In this document: one piece after another, positions 10,142-19,637 of the stretch
Layout of the letters: each line of letters begins with the position of its first letter
Numbering within the stretch: position 1 is the first letter of the stretch
DNA from: Thermus antranikianii DSM 12462
GTDB lineage: Bacteria > Deinococcota > Deinococci > Deinococcales > Thermaceae
Direction: 5' to 3'
DNA length: 64,000 nt
Assembly: GCF_000423905.1 (NCBI RefSeq)
Contig: NZ_AUIW01000006.1
Location: 43,267-107,266 of the forward strand
Program-made: the position numbers and the translations under genes
Notes under the pieces: model-generated
What the model saw: only the letters and a program-made list of their open reading frames with translations
The model's database searches: none
What the model was told of the DNA's origin: nothing

Positions 10142-10896
10142 AAAAGGGTATCACCTACCACGCCACCCAGGCCTGGGCCCAGGATCTCTTTCCCGAGCCC
10201 CCGCCTTCCCACCAGTCCCTGGTCTGGTTTGCCCACCGCTACCTGGACGAGGCCATGCTGGAGGCCCTACTGCAAAAGCTCCGGGCGAGACCTGAGGAAA
10301 GGCTTTCCCGGGAGGATGAGGCGGGCCCTTTCGCCTAAGGGACACCACGGGGCTTCCCTACCGAAGCAAGGACCGCCTCCCCCGGTGGCGCAGGGGACAG
10401 GAGGCGCGGCGGGTGCGAGGGCATGGGAGGCTCTGGGCCCTTGCCCGATGGTGGAGGGGGCTAAGGCTTCTGGTTCTGGAGGGGGTTTGGGTGGGGCCAG
10501 GGTATGCCTCGGACCCCCGGCTTGGGCCGAGGGTTGCGGCGGTTTGGTCGGGAGGGTGGGGTGCTTTTGGGGGACGCGGGATTTGACGGGGAGGAGGTTT
10601 GGCGGGTGGTGAAGGGGCTTGGGGTGCGGCCCCTGATCCGGTTGCGGGAGAAGGGGGAGGTCCGGGATGCAGTGCGGCGTTGGGCGGCTTTCCACTGGGA
10701 GGATGCGCTGTATCGGTTTCGTGGAGTGGTGGAGGGGGTGTTTGGGGGGATGAAGAGCCGGTGGGCCGGGGGCTACTTGATGGAGCGCAAGCCCTCTTCG
10801 GCGATGAAGCGGATCTTCCTGGAGGCCATCGCCTATGACCTCCGGATCCTCCTTACCCTCACCCCTGTTCCCAAGGGGTTCAAGCCAATTTACTAG
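10142..10896 (+). pseudogene. Decayed IS4/IS5-type DDE transposase
   Basis: Three reading-frame segments together make one transposase. An N-terminal piece ends at about 10337, a middle piece starts with DTTGLPYRSKDRLPRW (about 10341-10560), and a C-terminal piece lies at 10504-10896 containing GDAGFDGEEVW and the YRFRGVVEGVFGGMK block, which fits the Y-R-E-K signature of IS4/IS5-type enzymes. At least two frameshifts are needed to join them, so the gene is inactive. It borders IS481 copy 2. Confidence 0.65.
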
Positions 10897-11352
10897 GCAA
10901 GCCCAGGGGGCCTGAGCCCGGACAGAAACATGTGAGACTCAACATGTGAGACTCTAGAGACCCGGGATGGGATAAAAAGGAGGGGGACCGACTCCGAAAG
11001 GAGGTCCCCCAAGCGCAGCTTGCCACAGTTAGCAAAGAGGTCATAAGAGGGGCCAAGCTCGCCTTCCAGCTCGCCGAGGCTCAAGCCGGCGACCCCAAAG
11101 TCAAGGAACGCCTGCGCAAGCTCAAGCAGGTGGAGACCCTACGCCGCCACGGGGTGGACTGGGAAGAGGTCCAGGACCTGGTGGGCCTCAGCCGGGCCAC
11201 CTACCACCGTTGGAAGAGGAGGCTCAAGGAAGAGGGGCTCAAGGGTTTGGTCCCCAGGTCCAGGCGCCCCAAACGCTTGCGGCGGAAGCGACACTGGACT
11301 CCTGAGCTTCTCCTGAAGGTGGAGGCTTTGAGGAAGGAGGGCTTTGGGGTGA

Positions 11353-12379
11353 CTCAAAACTTGCACTTATCCATCCCTCTCAACCCTATGCAACCGGGGC
11401 ACTTGAAAAGGGCTGCGGGTTTCCCGTCTGATGACGGGTGCCATGCCCACAGCCCAGTACCTACTCTCGGCCATCCTAGCCCTTCTGCCAAGCCCCCACC
11501 TCCAGGAGTCCCTCGAAGCCCTCCTCCTCCTGCTCTTGCAGGGCCACGGCAAAGCCAGACCCCAGCACAGCCAGACCAAGTCCCCCGCAAGGTGTTTCCC
11601 TCACGGGAAAGCAGCCGCCCTCTCCCGCTTCTTCAACCGGTATGCCTGGCCCACCCGCACCCTCATCCGCCTCGCCCGAAGGGAGGCGGAAAGGGCCCTG
11701 GACCGCGCCAGGCCCAGACGGGGTTCCAAGCCCAGGCTCCTGGTGGTCCTGGACCTGGTCACCCTGGAGAAGCGGGGCCTCCTCAGGGCCCTGCCTCTCT
11801 CCTTCTTCCACGGCAAGTGGGGCCTCCACCTGGGGGTGGTCTACCTGGTCCACGGCGAGCTCCGCATCCCCTGGAGCTACCGCGTATGGCGGGGCAAGGG
11901 GGAAAAGAGCCTCTCCCTCCTGGCCCTCAGGCTCTTAGCCTCCCTGCCCCCTTGGATGCGGAAGGCCTTCCGGGTGCGGGTGGTGGCCGATACCGCATTC
12001 GGCACCATCCGGTTTTTGCGGGGGGTCAGGGAGCTGGGATTGGAGGCGGTGGTAGGGATGCGGCGGTTTAGCATCGAGCACTTCTTCAAGGCCATGAAAA
12101 GCGAGTTCTCCCTGGGTCAGTTTGGGCAGCGGACAGCTTTGGGGGTGCACCGTTTTCTGGTGCTTTCCCCCCTGGCCTACCTGCTGGCCCACTGGGTAAA
12201 GCTGGCCTCTGAGGAGAAAGGGTGTACCTGGTGGGAGGCGGCGAGACGGCTCTTTCCTGAGCCGGTGGCCCTGATCCTTTCGCGCGAGCTCTCGCTCCTG
12301 GGGCTCTGGCCTCCACCTCCAGGGAAAGGGGTAGAAGATGCGTGTTTATGCGGGATATGCGGGAGGTGCAAGTTTTGAG
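11353..12379 (+). mobile_element. IS4-like insertion sequence nested in IS481 copy 2
   Basis: The element is 1027 bp. Its perfect 14-base terminal inverted repeats are CTCAAAACTTGCAC (11353-11366) and the complement at 12366-12379. It is flanked by a 4-base direct repeat GTGA (11349-11352 and 12380-12383), consistent with a target duplication. Removing it restores an open IS481 frame (G-VSERTVGR). Confidence 0.85.
11431..12378 (+). CDS. IS4-like transposase, probably internally deleted
   Basis: 315 residues, with DDE-type blocks LLVVLDLVTLEKRG (first Asp), VRVVADTAFGTIRFL (second Asp) and FSIEHFFKAMKSEFSLGQFGQR (Glu block). The Glu block follows GLEAVVGMRR almost directly. In IS4-type enzymes a longer beta-strand insertion normally separates these, so an in-frame deletion around 12060-12070 is likely and the enzyme may be inactive. 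The last codons overlap the right inverted repeat. Confidence 0.7.
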   Translation: MTGAMPTAQYLLSAILALLPSPHLQESLEALLLLLLQGHGKARPQHSQTKSPARCFPHGKAAALSRFFNRYAWPTRTLIRLARREAERALDRARPRRGSKPRLLVVLDLVTLEKRGLLRALPLSFFHGKWGLHLGVVYLVHGELRIPWSYRVWRGKGEKSLSLLALRLLASLPPWMRKAFRVRVVADTAFGTIRFLRGVRELGLEAVVGMRRFSIEHFFKAMKSEFSLGQFGQRTALGVHRFLVLSPLAYLLAHWVKLASEEKGCTWWEAARRLFPEPVALILSRELSLLGLWPPPPGKGVEDACLCGICGRCKF

Positions 12380-13061
12380 GTGAGCGAGCGCACGGTGGGG
12401 CGCATCCTGGCCTACCTGGAGAGGCTAGGGAGGGTGGCGAGCGTGGCTGCCTTTTCGGCGCGGGCCCGGCGGGGGAAGGCAAGGAGGAAACCCCGGCGTC
12501 CCTACGCCCAAAGGAAGCCCAAGGGCTACGAGGCCCAAGCGCCGGGCGACCTCATCCAGGTGGACACCTTCACCGTCACCCTAGGACCCGGGGAGATGAT
12601 CCGGCACTTCTCGGCCGTGGACCTTGCCACCCGCTTTGCGCTGGCGGAGGTGCACACCCGGGCTACGGCCGACCTTGCGGCCGGCTTCCTGGCCTACCTG
12701 ATTGCGCAAGCGCCCTTTCCCATCCGGCCATCCAGGTGGACGGGGGGGCTGAGTTCATGGCCGGGTTTGAAAAGGCCTGCGAGGGGTTGGGCATCCGGCT
12801 CTTCGTGCTGCCTCCCAGGAGCCCCAAGCTCAACGGTCACGTGGAGCGCATACAACGGACCTTCAGGGACGAGTTCTACACCCGGTCGTTGCCGTCTGGG
12901 ATTCCTGAGCTCCAGAGGGAGCTTAACGCTTACCTGGACTACTACAATCGGCGGAGGCCGCACCGGGCTCTAGGGGGTTTGGCCCCTTTGGAATACCTGG
13001 CTAAGATGCGGAGGGAGTCGGTCCCCCAGGAGTCTCAGATGTGTTGGCCGACTACACCTAG

Positions 13062-13090
13062 TTGCACATGGGGCCCTTTTGCTCTACCAT
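13062..13090 (+). promoter_or_regulatory. spoVS promoter
   Basis: TTGCAC (13062-13067), a 17-base spacer and TACCAT (13085-13090) lie just outside the right end of IS481 copy 2, about 62 bases before the spoVS start. Confidence 0.5.
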
Positions 13091-13152
13091 GGGCCTGAAG
13101 CCGCCCATGTTCTTCCAAAGCAGGGTGGCCCAAGAGCTTTCAGGAGGTCAAA

Positions 13153-13425
13153 GTGGAAACGTTGCGCGTGTCTTCCAAGTCCCGCCCTAACTCCGTGGCC
13201 GGTGCCATCGCAGCGCTCTTGCGCACCAAGGGGGAGGTGGAGGTGCAGGCCATCGGGCCTCAGGCGGTGAACCAGGCGGTGAAGGCCATCGCCATCGCTC
13301 GGGGGTACATCGCCCCCGACAACCTGGACCTGGTGGTCAAGCCAGCCTTCGTGAAGCTGGAGTTGGAGAACGAGGAACGGACCGCCCTTAAGTTCAGCAT
13401 CAAGGCCCATCCCCTGGAGTCTTGA
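13153..13425 (+). CDS. spoVS: SpoVS-family protein
   Basis: A 90-residue protein with the SpoVS (Alba-like) fold, nearly all of it conserved: METLRVSSKSRPNSVAGAIA at the start, then VEVQAIGPQAVNQAVKAIAIARGY. In Bacillus SpoVS affects sporulation. Thermus does not sporulate, so here it is more likely a nucleic-acid-binding regulator. The GTG start is fixed by AGGAGGT five bases upstream. It overlaps the rsmB start by four bases. It is the first core gene after the island. Confidence 0.9.
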   Translation: METLRVSSKSRPNSVAGAIAALLRTKGEVEVQAIGPQAVNQAVKAIAIARGYIAPDNLDLVVKPAFVKLELENEERTALKFSIKAHPLES

Positions 13426-14621
13426 GGTCCGGAACCCCCAGGGCCCTGGCCGTTCGCATCCTCCTCGAGGTGGAGCGGGGCGGCAGGGCCCAATTGCTTC
13501 TGGACCGAGCTCTGGACCGTCTGTCCTGGCCCGAGCGGGATAAAGCCTATGCCACCCACCTGGTGTATGGGGCCCTGCGCCGCTTGAGGTATTTGGACTT
13601 TCTCTTGGAGCCCCACCTCAGAAAGCCGGATAGGCTTCCTCCCCAGGTGCGCTGGATCCTGCGCCTGGGGACCTGGGAGTGGCTTTTGGGCAAAGCGGAC
13701 CATGCCCGGGTGAGCCCCTGGGTGGAGGAGGCCAAGAGGGTTTTTCCCCCCCTGGCCGGCTTGGTCAACGCCGTGCTCCGTCGTTTGAGCCTGCGGGAGG
13801 CCCCGGAGTGCGTGCGCCTCAGCCTGCCCGACTGGCTTTGCCAAGCCTGGCAAGGATTCTTCGGCCAGGTGGCCTTCGCCGAGGGTTTCAACGAACCCGC
13901 TCCCCTCTTCGTCACCGCTTACCGCTCCGTGGAGGGGTTGAAGCCGGGACCCATCCCCGATAGCTACCTCTGGGAGGAGGGAAAAACCGACTTTTCCGCT
14001 TTAGGCCTCCAGCCCCAAAACCCCGCTTCCCTCTTTGCCGCCCAGCTTCTAAACCCTGCCCCCGGGGAAAAGGTGCTGGACCTGTGCGGGGGTGCAGGGC
14101 TTAAGGCCTTTTACTTGGCCGCCAAGGGGGCGGAGGTGGTGTCTTACGACCTGAACCCCAGGCGCCAGGAGGCGGGGAAGAGGACGGCGAGGAAGCTGGG
14201 CCTAAGGGTGGCCTACCGCACCCAGGACCTGATGGAACCCCTTCCCGAGAAGGCCAAAAGAGTTCTTCTGGACGCTCCTTGCACCGGAACCGGCACTTTC
14301 CGAAGCCATCCCGAGCTGCGCTACCGCCTGGCTCCAGAAGACCCGAAGCGCATGGCGGAGTTGCAGCTTAAGCTCCTGGAGACCGCCGCCCGGGCCACGG
14401 AGGAAGGGGGAGTGCTGGTCTATAGCGTCTGCACCCTGACGGAGGAGGAAGGAGAGGGGGTGGCCCGGGCCTTTCTTGCCCGGCACCCGGAGTTTGAGCC
14501 GGAGCCCATAGCCTGCCCCTTTCCCGTGCTTCGATCGGGCCTGGGTGTCTATGTGGCCCCGGAGGGAGGCCTGGATGGGTTTTATTACCTGCGCCTGCGG
14601 AAGGTAAACTCTAGAACATGA
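13422..14621 (+). CDS. rsmB: RsmB-type rRNA m5C methyltransferase
   Basis: 399 residues. The NusB-like RNA-binding domain covers about 1-135 ([44 protein letters not shown]). The SAM-dependent Fmu/NOL1 domain follows, with [16 protein letters not shown] for [12 protein letters not shown] holding one active-site Cys, and [10 protein letters not shown] the nucleophilic Cys. This matches 16S rRNA C967-type methyltransferases. The start is a TTG overlapping the spoVS stop, so translation is coupled. The exact methylated position is inferred from the family. Confidence 0.85.
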   Translation: MRSGTPRALAVRILLEVERGGRAQLLLDRALDRLSWPERDKAYATHLVYGALRRLRYLDFLLEPHLRKPDRLPPQVRWILRLGTWEWLLGKADHARVSPWVEEAKRVFPPLAGLVNAVLRRLSLREAPECVRLSLPDWLCQAWQGFFGQVAFAEGFNEPAPLFVTAYRSVEGLKPGPIPDSYLWEEGKTDFSALGLQPQNPASLFAAQLLNPAPGEKVLDLCGGAGLKAFYLAAKGAEVVSYDLNPRRQEAGKRTARKLGLRVAYRTQDLMEPLPEKAKRVLLDAPCTGTGTFRSHPELRYRLAPEDPKRMAELQLKLLETAARATEEGGVLVYSVCTLTEEEGEGVARAFLARHPEFEPEPIACPFPVLRSGLGVYVAPEGGLDGFYYLRLRKVNSRT

Positions 14622-15403
14622 AGCTGGCGTTTGTGGGCCTGGGCAAGATGGGGAAAAGCATCCTGAAGGGAGCCTTGGACCGGGGTTTCCTCAGGCCCGA
14701 GGAGGTGGGAGTGGTGGGCCGCACCCCGGAGCGCACCCGGGAGCTGGCCGAGGCCTTTGGCCTTCGTCCTTTGGCGCTTAAGGAACTCGCCCAGGCGGAG
14801 CGGGTGCTTTTGGCCGTCCAGCCCCGGGATTTTCCCCATCTGGCCCCGGAGATCGCCCACCCTGGGGTGGGATACATCTCCATCATGGCCGGGGTATCCA
14901 CGGCGGTGCTTTCCCGCAGGCTGGACACCCGGCGGGTGGTGCGGGCCATGCCCAACCTGGCGGCGGTGATCGGTGAGAGTTCCACCGCCCTTACCGCCTT
15001 AAGGGAGGCCCGGGAGGCAGGGGACCTGGACTTTGCCCGGTCCCTTTTTGCCACCGTGGGGGATGTGTACGAGATCCCCGAGCACCTCTTCGATCCTTTT
15101 ACCGCCATGTCCGCCTCTGCCCCCGCCTATTTGGCGGTGGTGGCGGAGGCTTTGGCCGACGCTGGAGTGAAGATGGGTATGCCCCGGGCCCTGGCCCTGC
15201 GCCTGGCGGCGGAGGCCTTGGCGGCCACAGGGGAGCTCTTGAAAAGCCGCCATCCCGCCCAGCTCAAAGATGAGGTGGCGAGCCCCGGGGGGACCACCAT
15301 TTACGGCCTCCATGCCCTCGAGGCCCGCTCCTTGAGAGCTGCCTTCTACGAGGCGGTGGAGGCCGCCACCCGGCGCGGGCACGAGCTGGGAGAGGCGGAG
15401 TAA
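14618..15403 (+). CDS. proC: Pyrroline-5-carboxylate reductase
   Basis: 261 residues; catalyses the last step of proline synthesis with NAD(P)H. The Rossmann motif [16 protein letters not shown] is at the N-terminus, VRAMPNLAA in the middle, and the dimer-forming helical domain has the family block [20 protein letters not shown] plus [11 protein letters not shown] near the C-terminus. The start overlaps the rsmB stop by four bases, so the genes are coupled. Confidence 0.93.
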   Translation: MKLAFVGLGKMGKSILKGALDRGFLRPEEVGVVGRTPERTRELAEAFGLRPLALKELAQAERVLLAVQPRDFPHLAPEIAHPGVGYISIMAGVSTAVLSRRLDTRRVVRAMPNLAAVIGESSTALTALREAREAGDLDFARSLFATVGDVYEIPEHLFDPFTAMSASAPAYLAVVAEALADAGVKMGMPRALALRLAAEALAATGELLKSRHPAQLKDEVASPGGTTIYGLHALEARSLRAAFYEAVEAATRRGHELGEAE

Positions 15404-15407
15404 GGGT

Positions 15408-15980
15408 ATGGGAAGCGCTAAGGGCGGGGGGCTTTGGCGGTTCCTCTGGGCGGTGCCGGTTTTCCTTTCCCTGGCCCTGGGCCAGGTCTTTCCTCAGGGA
15501 GGGGGACGGTACCTGTACTCCGATGGCACCCAGCAGGAGCTCCTCCCCACCCAGGAGGGGTATCGCCTCCGCTACTGGAAGGAGGGGCGCGTGTTCCGGG
15601 AGGACCGGCTCAAAGGGGGAACCGAGGGGCTTTTTCTCCTGGGGGTGGGTCTGCCTGAAGGGTACTTTCCCTTTTCGCCCCCCCTTATGCTCTACCCCTC
15701 GAGGCTGGACCTGGGGCTTTCCTGGGGGGGAAGCGCCCGGTTTCGCGGGCAACGGGTGGCCCTTTTCGCCCGGGTGGAGGGAATCGAAGGGGTAAGGGTG
15801 AAGGCCGGGGCCTTCAACGCCTACCGGGTGCGGGTGGCCTACACCACGGAGAAAGGGGGTACGGACCTCAAGGAGATCTTCCTGGTTCCGGGCCTCGGGG
15901 TGGTGGCCTACCGCACCGGGGAGGCCTGGGTGGAGCTTTTAAGGTTCCCAGAGGCCCTTATGCCCAGGCAGGGGCCCTAA
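15408..15980 (+). CDS. Exported protein of unknown function
   Basis: 190 residues. A hydrophobic segment at about 10-25 (LWRFLWAVPVFLSLALG) ends near a possible signal-peptidase site. The mature part is beta-rich (YRLRYWKEGRVFRED; VKAGAFNAYRVRVAYTTEKGG; LVPGLGVVAYRTGEAWVELL), the pattern of DUF3108-like periplasmic or lipid-associated proteins. I do not recognise the family with certainty. It lies 4 bases after proC, and its last four bases overlap the convergent glycosyltransferase gene. Confidence 0.6.
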   Translation: MGSAKGGGLWRFLWAVPVFLSLALGQVFPQGGGRYLYSDGTQQELLPTQEGYRLRYWKEGRVFREDRLKGGTEGLFLLGVGLPEGYFPFSPPLMLYPSRLDLGLSWGGSARFRGQRVALFARVEGIEGVRVKAGAFNAYRVRVAYTTEKGGTDLKEIFLVPGLGVVAYRTGEAWVELLRFPEALMPRQGP

Positions 15981-16606
15981 GCCTTGGCCTTGAGGTAGTA
16001 GCGCAGGATTTCCCGGTACATGCGCAGGCGGTGGAGAAATCCCGGTAGAAGTCCCCGCTTTTCCTCCTTCATCACCTGGCTCACCCCAGGAAGGGGCAGG
16101 TAGAGGACCCGCCAGCCCGCTTTTTTAGCGTGCCGGGTGAGGAGGAGCTCCAGGTCGTAGCGGGCGTTCTCGAGGCCCGGCACCCCTCGCAAATCCTCCG
16201 TCTTCAGGGCCCGCTGTCCGGAGAGAAAGGGGGTAAGGCGCATGGCGAGATCCGTGGAAAGCCTTCCCCCTTGGAAGACGCCCACCGTCATCTCCGCCCT
16301 CCCCTCTGCCACGGGGGCCAGCAGGGACTCCAAATGGTGCGGGGCAAGACCCAGAAGATCCGCGTCCAGGAGGAGGACCAAGGGGGTGTTTACCCGTTTG
16401 AGCCCTTCGGCGATGGCCCCGCCCTTACCCCGGTTGTGGGGCAGGCGCACCACCTGGGCTCCAGCCCTGGCGGCCTCCTGGGCGGTGCGGTCCTTTGAGC
16501 CGTCGTCGGCCACCACCACGGGGAAACCTGCCTCTTTGGCCACCTGCACCACCCCTGCGATGGTGGCCTCCTCGTTGTAGGCAGGGATGAGGACCGTGGC
16601 CTCCAT
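15977..16606 (-). CDS. Family 2 glycosyltransferase
   Basis: 209 residues with a GT-A fold: VLIPAYNEEATIAGVV at the N-terminus, VVADDGSKDRT (nucleotide-binding Asp pair), HNRGKGGAI, and the LLLDADL metal-binding motif at about 80-86. It has no membrane segments and is short, like cytoplasmic dolichyl-phosphate glucosyltransferase-type enzymes or glucosyl-3-phosphoglycerate synthase relatives. The acceptor is unknown. It abuts rseP (stop at 16607) and is probably cotranscribed with it. Confidence 0.8.
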   Translation of the reverse strand: MEATVLIPAYNEEATIAGVVQVAKEAGFPVVVADDGSKDRTAQEAARAGAQVVRLPHNRGKGGAIAEGLKRVNTPLVLLLDADLLGLAPHHLESLLAPVAEGRAEMTVGVFQGGRLSTDLAMRLTPFLSGQRALKTEDLRGVPGLENARYDLELLLTRHAKKAGWRVLYLPLPGVSQVMKEEKRGLLPGFLHRLRMYREILRYYLKAKA

Positions 16607-17617
16607 CTAGCCCCCGAGAAGCCTCCTTAGGTCCTGGAAGGTGACCAGGATGACCAGGAGGATGAGGAAGACGAAGCCCAGGTAGTGGACCATGGCCTCC
16701 TGCTCGGGGCGAATGCGGAGGAAACGGGAGAGGAAGAGGAGGAGAATACGCCCGCCATCCAGGGCAGGGATGGGCAAAAGGTTGAAAAGGGCCAGGGAGA
16801 GGTTGATGGCCACGGTAAGCTCCAGGAGACGGAAAGGCCCCTCTTGGGCTGCCCGGCCCGTTTCCGCCACGATGCCCAAGGGGCCCACCACCCCGCTATC
16901 CGGGTTTCCGGCCAGCACCCCTAAAAGCCCTCCCACCAGGGCCTTCGCCATCTGGGGGCCGAAGGCCAAGGAGCGGCTCACCGCCAGGCTAAGGCCCTCG
17001 AGGAAACCTACCTTGCGGAAGGCTACCTCGGGCTGGTACACCACCCCAAGCCGCTCCATGCCTTCCTGCCAGGTGAGGGAGAGGGTGAGCTCCTGTCCTT
17101 GGCGGCGCACGGTGAGGGTGTGGTTGCCTGGAGTCTTCACCCGTTCAATCCCCTGGGCTTGGGCGAGGGGTGTCCCGTCCACGGCCACCAGGATGTCGCC
17201 GGCCCGTAGCCCCGCTCTTTCCGCCACGCTCCCCGGCAGGACCTCCAGGATCACCGCCCTTCCCGTGGCCTCCGGCACCCCTTGGGCGCTGAAGAGGTAG
17301 GCGAGGAGTCCCCAGGCCAGGAGGACGTTCATGACGACCCCGGCCACCAGGACCAAAAGCTTTCCCAGGAAGGGAAGGGCATCGTATCCCCGGCCCCGCT
17401 CCTCGGGGAGGAGGCCTTCGATGTCCGCGTACCCCCCCAGGGGAATGGCAGAAAGCCGCCACTCCGTTCCCCAGGCCTGCCGCCTTAGAAGGATCGGGCC
17501 GAAGCCCAGGCTGAAGGCCTTGACCCGCACCCCTTGGGCCCGTGCCGCCAGGTAGTGTCCCAGCTCGTGCACGAAGATGCTCACGCCGATGATGATCAAA
17601 AACCAGAACAGGCTCAT
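16607..17617 (-). CDS. rseP: RseP-type site-2 membrane metalloprotease
   Basis: 336 residues from the ATG at 17617, which overlaps the dxr stop as ATGA; a longer frame upstream was rejected for that reason. HELGH is at about residues 18-22 in the first transmembrane helix. A PDZ domain follows ([18 protein letters not shown]), and [12 protein letters not shown] supplies the third zinc ligand. This class cleaves anti-sigma factors or signal peptides inside the membrane. Its position after dxr and cdsA is the usual one. Confidence 0.9.
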   Translation of the reverse strand: MSLFWFLIIIGVSIFVHELGHYLAARAQGVRVKAFSLGFGPILLRRQAWGTEWRLSAIPLGGYADIEGLLPEERGRGYDALPFLGKLLVLVAGVVMNVLLAWGLLAYLFSAQGVPEATGRAVILEVLPGSVAERAGLRAGDILVAVDGTPLAQAQGIERVKTPGNHTLTVRRQGQELTLSLTWQEGMERLGVVYQPEVAFRKVGFLEGLSLAVSRSLAFGPQMAKALVGGLLGVLAGNPDSGVVGPLGIVAETGRAAQEGPFRLLELTVAINLSLALFNLLPIPALDGGRILLLFLSRFLRIRPEQEAMVHYLGFVFLILLVILVTFQDLRRLLGG

Positions 17618-18717
17618 GCCCACCTCTTGGCCTCTTCCCGGGCCCAGGCATCCACGGCGAAGAGGTTCTCCCATGTTAGGGGAAGGGAAGGGGTGTTTTC
17701 CAGGACCCGGGCCAGGATCTTTGGGATCTCGGTAAATGGAATCTTTCCGGAAAGAAAGGCCTCCACCGCCACCTCGTCGGCGGCGGAAACCGCTACCTGG
17801 GCCACCCCGCCCCGCCTTCCCGCCTCGTAGGCCACCGCCAGGGCGGGGAAGCGGTTGAGGTCCGGCTCGAAGAACTCCAGCACCCCAGGGAAGGGGAGGT
17901 TCTGCAAAGGGGTTTCCGCCCTTTCGGGGTAGGTGAGGGCGTACTGGATGGGAAGGCGCATGTCCGTGGGGCCAAGTTGGGCCTTGAGGCTACCGTCCAC
18001 GAAGCGGACCAGGCCGTGGACATAGGCCTGGGGGTGAACCAGGACCTTGATCTTCTCCAGGGGAAAGCGAAAAAGCTCCTTGGCCTCGAGGACCTCGAGG
18101 CCCTTGTTGAAGAGGGTGGCCGAGTCTATCGTCACCTTAGGGCCCATGCGCCAGCGGGGATGGTTTAAGGCCATGGCTGGGGTGACCTGGGAGAGGTCCT
18201 CGGGCTCCCGCAGGAAGGGTCCTCCGCTTGCCGTGAGGATGAGCTCGGCCACATCTTCCCGCCTCTCCCCTAAAAGGGCCTGGAAAAGCGCCGAGTGCTC
18301 GGAGTCCACGGGGAGGATCTCGGCCCCCTGGGCTTCCACCTCCTGCCAGAGGAGGGGCCCCGCCGCCACCATGGCCTCCTTGTTGGCCAGGGCCAGGCGC
18401 TTTCCTGTTCTGGCCGCGGCCCAGGTAGGGGCAAGCCCTGCGAGGCCCGGAATGGCGGCCACGGCCACCTCCGCCTCCAGGGACGCTACCTCTTCCGGAG
18501 TGCCAAGCCTTAGCCCGGGGAAGCGAGCCTTTAGCTCCCTGTGGAGGCTTTCGTGGGCGGCCACCAGAAGGGGCCTCCACTCCTGGATCTGGCGGGAGAG
18601 CTCCTCCAGGTTTTGCCCGGCGGCAAGCCCCACCACCTGGTAGCCCCGCCAGCGGCACACCTCGAGGGCCTGCCGCCCTATGGAACCCGTGGAGCCCAGG
18701 ATCACCACCCGTTTCAT
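17614..18717 (-). CDS. dxr: 1-deoxy-D-xylulose 5-phosphate reductoisomerase
   Basis: 367 residues. The NADPH-binding motif [13 protein letters not shown] is at residues 6-18; [26 protein letters not shown] and [23 protein letters not shown] form the metal and substrate site. It performs the committed step of the MEP isoprenoid pathway. It overlaps cdsA upstream and rseP downstream by four bases each, so the three genes are translationally coupled. Confidence 0.95.
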   Translation of the reverse strand: MKRVVILGSTGSIGRQALEVCRWRGYQVVGLAAGQNLEELSRQIQEWRPLLVAAHESLHRELKARFPGLRLGTPEEVASLEAEVAVAAIPGLAGLAPTWAAARTGKRLALANKEAMVAAGPLLWQEVEAQGAEILPVDSEHSALFQALLGERREDVAELILTASGGPFLREPEDLSQVTPAMALNHPRWRMGPKVTIDSATLFNKGLEVLEAKELFRFPLEKIKVLVHPQAYVHGLVRFVDGSLKAQLGPTDMRLPIQYALTYPERAETPLQNLPFPGVLEFFEPDLNRFPALAVAYEAGRRGGVAQVAVSAADEVAVEAFLSGKIPFTEIPKILARVLENTPSLPLTWENLFAVDAWAREEAKRWA

Positions 18718-19544
18718 GTGAAGAGCACCACCAAAAAGTAGGTGAGGGGAAAGGTGAAGAGAAGGCTATCGATCCTATCCAGAAGGCCTCCGTGCCCGGG
18801 AAGGAAGTGCCCCGAGTCCTTCACCCCACAGTACCGCTTCAACATGGACTCTACCAGGTCCCCAAGCTGGGCGGCCAGGGAAAGGAGGAGGCTGAAAAGC
18901 CAAAGTTCCAATAGGCCGAAGGGGAAGACCTCCCGCACCAGCCCGGTGTAGAGGGCCAGGGCCAGGAAGCTTACCGCAATCCCCCCCAGAGAGCCTTCCA
19001 CCGTCTTACCGGGGGAGATTTCCGGGGCCAGCTTTTGCCGGCCCAGGGTCCGGCCCACGAAGTAGGCACCGATGTCGGTGGCGAAGCTGGCCACCAGGGG
19101 CAGGGAAAGGGTCCAAAGGCCCAGGGTGCTGTCCGGGATCTCCCGCAGGAGGAGAACATACCCTAGACTCCAGGGCAGGTACAAAAAGGCCATGAGGGTG
19201 AAGGCGAAACGGGTAAGGTCGGCTCCCTTGAGCAGCTCATGGCTGAAGCTGCCCAGCAGGAAAAGCCCCAGGGCCACCTCCCGCCAGGGCACCTGGGGGA
19301 AGTGCCAGTAGAGCTGGGGCAAGGAGAAGAGGAAGAGGAGTACCCCTCCGCCCACCAGGAAGGGCAGGTTCAAGCGGATGCCCCTCTTGGCCAGCATGTC
19401 CCTAAGCTCTAAGCTCCCCAGCCACAGGACGAAAACCAGGGTGGGCAGGATTAGGGCGACTCCCCCCCAGAGCACCCATAGGAGCAAAAGAACCCCTACC
19501 AGGGCGGAGAGGACCCGGGTGGGCAGGTCGTCCCTGCCCTCCAT
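18714..19544 (-). CDS. cdsA: Phosphatidate cytidylyltransferase
   Basis: 276 residues with about seven to eight membrane segments. The C-terminal signature [13 protein letters not shown] near 185-197 and the block [28 protein letters not shown] near 240-265 are diagnostic of CdsA, which makes CDP-diacylglycerol for phospholipids. I prefer the ATG at 19544 with GGAGGGG just upstream over an in-frame GTG one codon earlier. No uppS gene precedes it, unlike the common bacterial order; about 90 non-coding bases separate it from frr. Confidence 0.92.
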   Translation of the reverse strand: MEGRDDLPTRVLSALVGVLLLLWVLWGGVALILPTLVFVLWLGSLELRDMLAKRGIRLNLPFLVGGGVLLFLFSLPQLYWHFPQVPWREVALGLFLLGSFSHELLKGADLTRFAFTLMAFLYLPWSLGYVLLLREIPDSTLGLWTLSLPLVASFATDIGAYFVGRTLGRQKLAPEISPGKTVEGSLGGIAVSFLALALYTGLVREVFPFGLLELWLFSLLLSLAAQLGDLVESMLKRYCGVKDSGHFLPGHGGLLDRIDSLLFTFPLTYFLVVLFT

Positions 19545-19637
19545 CACCCCTCCTTCCCCGTGGGCCCCTGGGTAAGGGGCCCATGAGATTTGGGCAAACC
19601 GTCCACAGCAGACAAAAGGTGGGTCCTAAGGGGCTTC

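Larger units (their letters stand above)
10921..13050 (+). mobile_element. IS481-family insertion sequence, copy 2, interrupted by an IS4-like element
   Basis: The left end repeats the copy 1 sequence (ACATGTGAGACTC, then GGGATAAAAA and GGGGGACCGACTCCG). The right end GGGACTCC...CTCAGATGT is at about 13020-13042. It lies in the same orientation as copy 1, so the two bracket the cargo. The interior is split at 11352/12380 by a nested insertion. The left terminal 14 bases are present twice in tandem (10927-10940 and 10941-10954). Confidence 0.75.
11023..13095 (+). pseudogene. IS481-family transposase, disrupted
   Basis: The N-terminal part (to about 11352) encodes the same helix-turn-helix as copy 1 (QDLVGLSRATYHRW). 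After the nested element the coding resumes at 12380 with VSERTVGRILAYLERLGR and the first catalytic Asp (IQVDTFTV). At about 12730 one G is missing relative to copy 1 (CCCATCCGGCCATCC instead of ...CGGGCCATCC), shifting the frame; the rest (QVDGGAEF ... GHVERIQRTF) continues in the next frame. It is inactive for two independent reasons. The true start is not preserved well enough to place. Confidence 0.75.
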
